Assembly (NCBI RefSeq): GCF_015223195.1
Contig: NZ_JADFUA010000003.1
Coordinates: 62,001-126,000 of the forward strand
Source: Chitinilyticum piscinae
GTDB taxonomy: Bacteria; Pseudomonadota; Gammaproteobacteria; Burkholderiales; Chitinibacteraceae
Direction of reading: 5' to 3'
DNA: 64,000 nt
In this document: one piece after another, positions 58,894-64,000 of the stretch
Layout of the letters: every line of letters starts with the position of its first letter
Numbering within the stretch: the stretch's first letter is position 1
Position numbers and translations under genes: made by a program
The notes under the pieces: generated by a model
Database searches by the model: none
Told to the model about the DNA's origin: nothing
The model's input: only the letters and a program-made list of their open reading frames with translations

Positions 58894-59020
58894 GGCAAAC
58901 CTCGTTAGGGATTAATGACGGGCTGATACTAGAGAGCAGGGACTGGCAAGTGGCTGACAGCCACAGTGAGCGGTCACGGGGCGTGGCAAGCGGTGCGAAA
59001 TGGCGGCTCAGTGGCGCGGC

Positions 59021-59893
59021 TCAGCGTGCCGGCCGGCGGAAATCGGCGACCAGGCGGTAGTACCAGAAGGCTTCATCCGTGGCGAGACGTTCGGAAAAAC
59101 GCGCCGGCGACAGGCCGGTCACCCGCCGCACGGCACGCCCCATGTGCGACTGGTCGGCAAAACCCGCTTCGGCTGCGACGGCGGCCAGCCCGCCTTCCCC
59201 TTGATCTGCCAATGCTTCGCGCAGGTGAAAGGCCGCCTCGACACGCTCGAACAGCGCCAGATCACGCTGACTCTGGCCGGTCCAGTCGCGGATGCGCCGC
59301 TGCAGCTGGCGCAGGCCACGCCCACTGCCGGAATGCGCGGCGCGGGTGGCCATGCTGCGCAGCCAGTCACCGAGCAGGGGCACCGGCGCTGCTGCGCCTC
59401 CCTCCTCCCGGTAGAGTCCGGTAAAAACCTGCTGCAGCACGTCAAATGGCGCTGCGCCGCCGCATGCCTGAACAGCGGTACATGCGCTTTGCAGGGCAGG
59501 CAGCGGCATCTCGTCCAGAGCAACGGTGCGGTCCATATAGCCATCCAGTGGCTCGCCCAGCCAGTGCGCCAGCACCTCGGGATACAGGCCTACCGAGAAG
59601 GCGTGGATGTCGCCGGGGGACCAGCTTACCAGCGGCCGGCGCTGCGGCCCGGTGAGCGTAATTGCCGGCAGGGCCGGACCGGGCTGGAATGGCTCCCGTT
59701 CCCCATCCCCCGTCAGCAGATGCAGGCTGCCGTGGAACACCCAGGTGAGCATCACCAGCGGGCTGGCCGGGTAAAAATTGCAACGCGCCGCGTCGCTCAG
59801 CGCGCAGCCGCGCGTATCCCGCTCGATGGCCGCCACAATGCAGCCGGCCAAAGCCGGATCGGGAACATGCAGCAAGGAACGCGGGGCAGGCAC
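59021..59893 (-). CDS. AraC-family transcriptional regulator
   Basis: About 290 aa from a proposed GTG at 59893; the frame is open to 60076 but that part overlaps the divergent esterase gene. The C-terminal ~110 residues hold the AraC helix-turn-helix region (ALADQGEGGLAAVAAEAGFA, DQSHMGRAVRRVTGLSPARF). The N-terminal domain is of no recognised ligand class. Divergence from the esterase at 59968 suggests it regulates that gene. Confidence 0.82.
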   Translation of the reverse strand: MPAPRSLLHVPDPALAGCIVAAIERDTRGCALSDAARCNFYPASPLVMLTWVFHGSLHLLTGDGEREPFQPGPALPAITLTGPQRRPLVSWSPGDIHAFSVGLYPEVLAHWLGEPLDGYMDRTVALDEMPLPALQSACTAVQACGGAAPFDVLQQVFTGLYREEGGAAAPVPLLGDWLRSMATRAAHSGSGRGLRQLQRRIRDWTGQSQRDLALFERVEAAFHLREALADQGEGGLAAVAAEAGFADQSHMGRAVRRVTGLSPARFSERLATDEAFWYYRLVADFRRPAR

Positions 59894-59967
59894 AGGATGT
59901 CGTTTCCGTTCTAGAGCGGGACAGGGCAAGGCGGCAGCATGGTGGCAATTCACCACGGAGCACTTGC

Positions 59968-61074
59968 ATGGCCAAAACCATAATTCAGGGACGACTGACG
60001 CACAAGCTGCGCAGTCTGGCGGTTTCCTGCGCAGCAGGCGGCACAGTACTGCTGCGGCGGCTGGCCGGTCGGCCACTGGTCGCGGCCTGGCCGCCAGTCA
60101 TGGAGTACGCCACGCTGTTCTGGCACTGGCAGTTCAATCACGCACTGCGGCTGGCCCGCGAGAGTCCGGCCGAATGCCGTGCGTACTTCGACAGCCTGTA
60201 TGCCGTCACCGAAGACTACCCCGATGTCAGCCATCGCCCGAGTGCGGCGCACGAGCCGCGCGGCGACTGGTACATCCCGCAGCACGGCCGCAGCACGATC
60301 ACGCTGCTGCATTTCCACGGTGGCGGCTATGCGTTCCACGCGGCGGTCTCACGGCATTTTGCCGCGAGTCTGGCGCACTATCTGGGCGTGAGCGTCTTTG
60401 CCCCGGACTACCGCCTGACCCCGGAACACCCCCACCCTGCGCAACGCGATGATGCGCTGGCAGCCTATCGCCATCTGCTCGCCAGCGGTGTCCCGGCCAG
60501 CCAGATCGTGCTGTGCGGGGATTCTGCCGGCGGGCATCTGGCGCTGATGACACTGGCCGAACTCGCCGATGCCGGCCTGCCGCAACCACTATTGACCCTG
60601 GCACTCAGCCCGTGGACCGATACCGGCGAACGCGGTGCCAGCCTGTACGGCAACGACCGCTTCGATCTGGTGCAGGGCTACATGACGCAGCGCTTTGCAC
60701 AATGGCTCAAGGGGGGGCAGCCACTCAGCGATGCCGAACTGTCACCAATCACGCGCGATTACCGCGGGCAGGGGCCGATCTACCTGCAAGTGGGCGGGCG
60801 GGAAATCCTCGTCGACATGATCCGCGACTTTGCCCGCAGCCAGGCGGCAAACGGTGCACAACTGCGGCTGGATGTGTGGCCGGAGATGAACCACGAGTTC
60901 CACGCGTTTGGCCGCACGCATCCGGACAGCCACGCCGCGCTGCTGCGCCTGCGCGAGGCCCTGGACTGGGCGGAAAGCCAGCGACCATTCCCACCGCAGC
61001 CGTATACCGAGATCGATACGCTTGCTGCCAACCTCACCCGCGTAGCCATATCTGCAATACCCATAACCCCATAG
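59968..61074 (+). CDS. Alpha/beta-hydrolase, hormone-sensitive-lipase (HSL) family esterase
   Basis: A 368-aa esterase. The oxyanion motif LHFHGGGYAFH (~117), nucleophile elbow GDSAGGHLAL (~184), Asp in GGREILVDMI and His in EMNHEFHAFG make a full HSL/family IV catalytic set. A hydrophobic N-terminal stretch (~12-45) may anchor it to the membrane. Its ATG has GGAG eight nt upstream. It is divergent from an AraC regulator. Confidence 0.9.
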   Translation: MAKTIIQGRLTHKLRSLAVSCAAGGTVLLRRLAGRPLVAAWPPVMEYATLFWHWQFNHALRLARESPAECRAYFDSLYAVTEDYPDVSHRPSAAHEPRGDWYIPQHGRSTITLLHFHGGGYAFHAAVSRHFAASLAHYLGVSVFAPDYRLTPEHPHPAQRDDALAAYRHLLASGVPASQIVLCGDSAGGHLALMTLAELADAGLPQPLLTLALSPWTDTGERGASLYGNDRFDLVQGYMTQRFAQWLKGGQPLSDAELSPITRDYRGQGPIYLQVGGREILVDMIRDFARSQAANGAQLRLDVWPEMNHEFHAFGRTHPDSHAALLRLREALDWAESQRPFPPQPYTEIDTLAANLTRVAISAIPITP

Positions 61075-61116
61075 AGCAGAAAGCACCACGAACACTGAAA
61101 AGCAGGGCTATACCCC
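61066..61116. repeat. Dispersed ~50-nt intergenic element spanning two stop codons
   Basis: ACCCCATAGA ... GCTATACCCC, 51 nt, same length and ends as the copy at 30115. Its left end contains the TAG stop of the esterase and its right end contains the inverted TAG stop of btsR, so it exactly bridges two convergent genes. Confidence 0.6.
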
Positions 61117-61827
61117 GAGCGCGTCTTTCAGTGACTTGAGAAAGCGCCGGCTCACCGGCACGCTGCGGCCGTGCCGGGTGATGAGGTCGGCACCGCCGCT
61201 GTCGTTGAGGCGAATTTCGGCGATCGCCTGCGGGTGCACCAGATGCTGGCGATGACAGCGCAAGAGCGGCGTGCGTTCTTCCAGTGTTTTCAGCGTCAGT
61301 TCGGTGAAGTGCTCCTGCCCGTCGCGGTCAACCAGATAGATGCCCGAGAGCCTGGCGATCACCGACTCCACCTCGGCCAGCGGCAGCAGCACGATGCGGT
61401 TATGCCCGTGACAGGGCAGTTGCTGCAGCGGCTGCAGGTTGATCAGCGGCTGATAATCCGGGGCGCCGGCCGGCAGGCTGCGGCGCAGCCGCGCGAGGGT
61501 TCTGGCCAGCCGCGCGGGTTCGACCGGCTTGAGCAGGTAATCGAAGGCGTGCGCGTCAAAGGCCCGGATCGCGTGTTCATCAAAAGCGGTGACGAAAACG
61601 ATGTGCGGCACATGCTCGGGGTCGAACATGCTCACCAGCTCCAGCCCGGAAATTTTCGGCATCTGGATATCGAGGAAGATCACATCCGGGTTCAGCCGGT
61701 TGATCAGTTGCATGCCTTCGATGGCATTGCCGGCTTCGGCTGCGATGCTCACATCCGGATGCGCCGCCAGCAGCGCGCGCAGTTCGTCACGCGCCAGCGG
61801 CTCGTCGTCAACCAGCAGCACTTGCAT
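61108..61827 (-). CDS. btsR: LytTR response regulator BtsR
   Basis: A 239-aa protein, the same length as E. coli BtsR (YehT). The receiver domain holds VDDEPLARDEL, FLDIQMPKISGLELV and AFDYLLKPVE; the C-terminal LytTR DNA-binding domain holds FTELTLKTLEERTPLLRCHR and VPVSRRFLKSLKDALGV. In E. coli it activates the pyruvate transporter gene btsT in response to extracellular pyruvate. It overlaps btsS by 20 bp. Confidence 0.95.
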   Translation of the reverse strand: MQVLLVDDEPLARDELRALLAAHPDVSIAAEAGNAIEGMQLINRLNPDVIFLDIQMPKISGLELVSMFDPEHVPHIVFVTAFDEHAIRAFDAHAFDYLLKPVEPARLARTLARLRRSLPAGAPDYQPLINLQPLQQLPCHGHNRIVLLPLAEVESVIARLSGIYLVDRDGQEHFTELTLKTLEERTPLLRCHRQHLVHPQAIAEIRLNDSGGADLITRHGRSVPVSRRFLKSLKDALGV

Positions 61828-63526
61828 CGGGGCTTTCCTCGTTCAGGGGTAAGGTCAGGGTAATGCGGGTGTAGCGCTCGGCCAGTGCGTCGACCGCCAG
61901 GCCGAAACGCTCGCCAAAGCGCGCCTTCAGGCGCTTGTCGACCAGCGTCATGCCCAGCCCGGCGCCGGCCTGACGCGCCAGCGGATACAGGCCGGCATTG
62001 TCCTCGACGTGCACCAGCAAGGTATGTTCATTCTTGCCCGGCTCGGCAAACAGGCGAATGTGGCCCGGGCCCAGCAGATGTGCAGTGCCATGCTTGATGG
62101 CGTTTTCCACCAGCGGCTGCAGCGAGAAGGCCGGCAGGCGCGCCTGCGCGTAGATGTAGGGCAGATCGATCTCGACCTTGAGGCGCTCGCCAAAGCGCGC
62201 CAGCTCGATCTGCAGGTAGGCGTTCACGTGCTCGATTTCTTCGGCCAGCGTGACTTCCTCCTCGGGACGCTTGAGGTTCTTGCGGAAAAAGGTCGACAGA
62301 TGCTGCACCAGGGTCCGGGCGCGATCCGGGTCGATGCGGATCACGGCGTTGATGGTATTCAACGCATTGAACAGAAAATGCGGGTTTACCTGCGCATGCA
62401 GCAGCTTGATCTCGGTCTGGCTCAAGAGGCTGCGCTGCGACTCCAGCCGTCCGGTAAGAATCTGGCGCGCCAGCAGATTGGCAATGCCCTCGCCCAGCGT
62501 GCGGTTCACCCGGGCGAACAGCCGCCCTTTCGGCTCGTAAAGCTTGATCGTACCGATCACCTGTCCGTCGGCATCCTGCAGCGGAATCACCAGTGTCGAG
62601 CCCAGCCGGCACTCGGGATGAATCGAGCAGGTGTAGGCGACCTCGTTGCCGTCGGCGTACACGACGCGGTTGTCGCGGATTGCTTCCAGCGTATGTGTCG
62701 ATACGATCGGCGTTCCCGGCAGATGGTGGTCTGCCCCGGTGCCTGTAAACGCCAGCAGCCGCTCGCGATCGGTAATGGCCACGGCGCCGACGCCGGTTTC
62801 CTCGGCAATGATCGTGGCGACTTTCTGCGCGCTCGCGGCACTCAGGCCACCACGCAGCACGCCATCGGTCCGCGCCGCAATGCGCAGCGCCCGCGCGGAG
62901 AAGGCATTCGAGTATTTTTCCAGCATCGCCCGCCGGTCGAGCAAGAGACGCATGAACATCGCACTGCCAATGCTGTTGGCCGTGAGCATCGGCAGAGCCA
63001 CGGTATTCACCACGGCAAACGCGGTGGCATACGGCGTGGTCAGGGCCAGAATGATCAGCATCTGCACGATTTCCGCGGCCAGGGTCACCAGCCCGACCAG
63101 CATGGGCTGGAACAGCAGATCGACCCGCCCGCGCCGGATTAGCAGGCGGTGCACCAGCCCTCCCAGCAGACCTTCGGTCACAGTGGAAACCATGCAGGCG
63201 ATGTCGGTTGGCCCGCCCATGCCATAACGGTGCAGCCCGCCGGTCAGCCCCACGGCCAGCCCCACCGAAGGCCCGCCCAGCAAACCGCCCAGCACGGCGC
63301 CGATCGCACGGATATTGGCAATGGCCTCGCCGACATGCAGACCCAGCAAAGTGCCGAGCACGCAGAACCCGGAGAACACCACATAGCAGGTGAGCTTGTG
63401 CGGCAAGCGGATCGTGACCTGCATCAGCGGGGTAAACAGCGGGGTCTTCGCCAGAATCCACGCAATCACCAGAAAGATGCAGGTCTGCTGCAGCAGCTGG
63501 AAGACCAGTGCAAGTTGCTGCGCCAT
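61808..63526 (-). CDS. btsS: Sensor histidine kinase BtsS (LytS family)
   Basis: A 572-aa membrane kinase. A 5TM-5TMR_LYT domain (~1-200, with GLTGGLHRYGMGGPTDIACM), a GAF-like domain (~215-360, with CSIHPECRLGSTLVIPLQDA) and a His_kinase module with HAQVNPHFLFNALNTINAV (~378) follow the E. coli BtsS layout closely. BtsS is a high-affinity pyruvate receptor. Overlap with btsR supports one operon. Confidence 0.95.
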   Translation of the reverse strand: MAQQLALVFQLLQQTCIFLVIAWILAKTPLFTPLMQVTIRLPHKLTCYVVFSGFCVLGTLLGLHVGEAIANIRAIGAVLGGLLGGPSVGLAVGLTGGLHRYGMGGPTDIACMVSTVTEGLLGGLVHRLLIRRGRVDLLFQPMLVGLVTLAAEIVQMLIILALTTPYATAFAVVNTVALPMLTANSIGSAMFMRLLLDRRAMLEKYSNAFSARALRIAARTDGVLRGGLSAASAQKVATIIAEETGVGAVAITDRERLLAFTGTGADHHLPGTPIVSTHTLEAIRDNRVVYADGNEVAYTCSIHPECRLGSTLVIPLQDADGQVIGTIKLYEPKGRLFARVNRTLGEGIANLLARQILTGRLESQRSLLSQTEIKLLHAQVNPHFLFNALNTINAVIRIDPDRARTLVQHLSTFFRKNLKRPEEEVTLAEEIEHVNAYLQIELARFGERLKVEIDLPYIYAQARLPAFSLQPLVENAIKHGTAHLLGPGHIRLFAEPGKNEHTLLVHVEDNAGLYPLARQAGAGLGMTLVDKRLKARFGERFGLAVDALAERYTRITLTLPLNEESPDASAAG

Positions 63527-63621
63527 CCGCTATCTCCTTCTCGTGCGCTCGAGCCCGTCACCGTAAGCCATTGCGCGCGCGCCGGCCATCAGCGAATACC
63601 CCAAGCCATAATACATGCCAA

Positions 63622-63669
63622 TGTATATCCGCATGAGCCATTCAACAATTAGCCTTCACGGCAATACCC
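63622..63669. repeat. Possible dispersed ~50-nt intergenic element near the LysR stop
   Basis: TGTATATCCGC ... CACGGCAATACCC, ending two bases before the LysR-type gene's stop. The right half (CAACAATTAGCCTTCACGGC) resembles the copy at 49339. Weaker than the others. Confidence 0.35.
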
Positions 63670-63670
63670 G

Positions 63671-64000
63671 TCAGGCATTCCGCTCTTCCTGTTGCAGCCA
63701 GCGGTGACAGGCCGCACGCAGGCGCTCCGCACCAGCCGTCAGGCGCTTTTCCGCGTGCCAGACCAGATAGAAACGCCGCTGCATCGCGATGTCCGGCAGC
63801 GGAATCACGGCGAATTCGTCCCGTGCCAGTTCGCGGGCAATCGAGCGGCGCGAGCCACAGGAAATCCCCAACCCCAGCCGCACCGCTTCGCGCACGGCCT
63901 CGCCGCTGCCCAGTTCCAGCAGCAGATTCATGCCGCCCAGATGCGGCAGCAGCATGGCTTCCAGCATCTGCCGCACCCCGGAACCGGCCTCGCGCATGAT
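63671..64000 (-). CDS. LysR-type transcriptional regulator, C-terminal part (cut by window edge)
   Basis: The last ~110 residues of a LysR-family effector-binding domain: REAGSGVRQMLEAML, MNLLLELGSGEAVREAVRLG, LGISCGSRRSIARE and FYLVWHAEKRLTAGAERLR. The DNA-binding N-terminus lies beyond the right edge, so target and ligand cannot be judged. It may control the btsSR or a distal gene; no evidence either way. Confidence 0.85.
   Translation of the reverse strand: MMREAGSGVRQMLEAMLLPHLGGMNLLLELGSGEAVREAVRLGLGISCGSRRSIARELARDEFAVIPLPDIAMQRRFYLVWHAEKRLTAGAERLRAACHRWLQQEERNA

Noticed and set aside
60711-60717. G7 run in the esterase gene as a phase-variation site
   Set aside because: Seven G is short for efficient slippage and the run lies late in the gene in a conserved Gly-Gly; noted but not convincing.

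Overview
This window is a chromosomal segment from a betaproteobacterium, most likely of the order Neisseriales (a Chromobacterium/Chitinibacter-like relative). The basis is the near-Neisseria RpoB sequence, the tRNA-Tyr/Gly/Thr-tuf-tRNA-Trp-secE-nusG-rpl-rpoBC-str-S10 gene order, and the DUF4124/ntrBC/glnA neighbourhood. No phage, insertion sequence, CRISPR array or rRNA gene was seen.

Positions 1-21.2 kb (all minus strand) hold the translation/transcription core. In transcription order: tRNA-Tyr, tRNA-Gly, tRNA-Thr, tuf copy 2, tRNA-Trp, secE, nusG, rplK, rplA, (L10 leader) rplJ, rplL, rpoB, rpoC, rpsL, rpsG, fusA, tuf copy 1, rpsJ, rplC, rplD, rplW and the start of rplB, cut by the window edge. 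Several regulatory structures can be read: a strong sigma-70 promoter before tRNA-Tyr, an L10 leader, an attenuator-like hairpin between rplL and rpoB, a str promoter, and a terminator-like hairpin between rpsJ and rplC.

Positions 21.4-30.1 kb (plus strand) carry two identical tRNA-Phe genes, two paralogous TPR proteins, a very large FAD/Fe-S/CCG oxidoreductase (DUF3683 family), a HIT protein and a conserved protein with a PilZ-like tail. Positions 30.1-38.0 kb (minus) hold a six-gene signalling operon: membrane Ser/Thr kinase, PP2C phosphatase, FHA protein, metallo-beta-lactamase-fold phosphodiesterase-like protein, GAF-PilB/GspE-type ATPase and GAF-HD-GYP phosphodiesterase. The kinase gene has a ten-G tract just before its kinase domain, a possible phase-variation switch. 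mtgA, aroE and a rhodanese gene follow.

Positions 40.3-46.4 kb are a nitrogen-regulation block: glnA with an NtrC site and a sigma-54 promoter, a HAD hydrolase, a SelW-like protein, a DUF4124 protein, and ntrB-ntrC with a second NtrC-like site and sigma-54 promoter. Positions 46.4-52.5 kb hold a STAS protein, a diguanylate cyclase, mpl, and two overlapping TPR genes, one with an intact GGEEF domain and one with a decayed GGDEF-like tail. These two share a TPR signature with the pair at 21.7-23.8 kb.

Positions 52.6-64 kb hold ahpC-ahpF, an AraC/GyrI-type regulator, a small secreted protein with a duplicated CEPCK motif, a YbdD-family protein with an apparent internal duplication, cstA, an AraC regulator divergent from an esterase, the BtsS/BtsR pyruvate-sensing pair and a LysR fragment. 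A family of about eight ~50-nt intergenic elements, often bounded by GGGTAT and ATACCC and often touching stop codons, is scattered through the window. Together with the kinase operon it is the least explained structure here.
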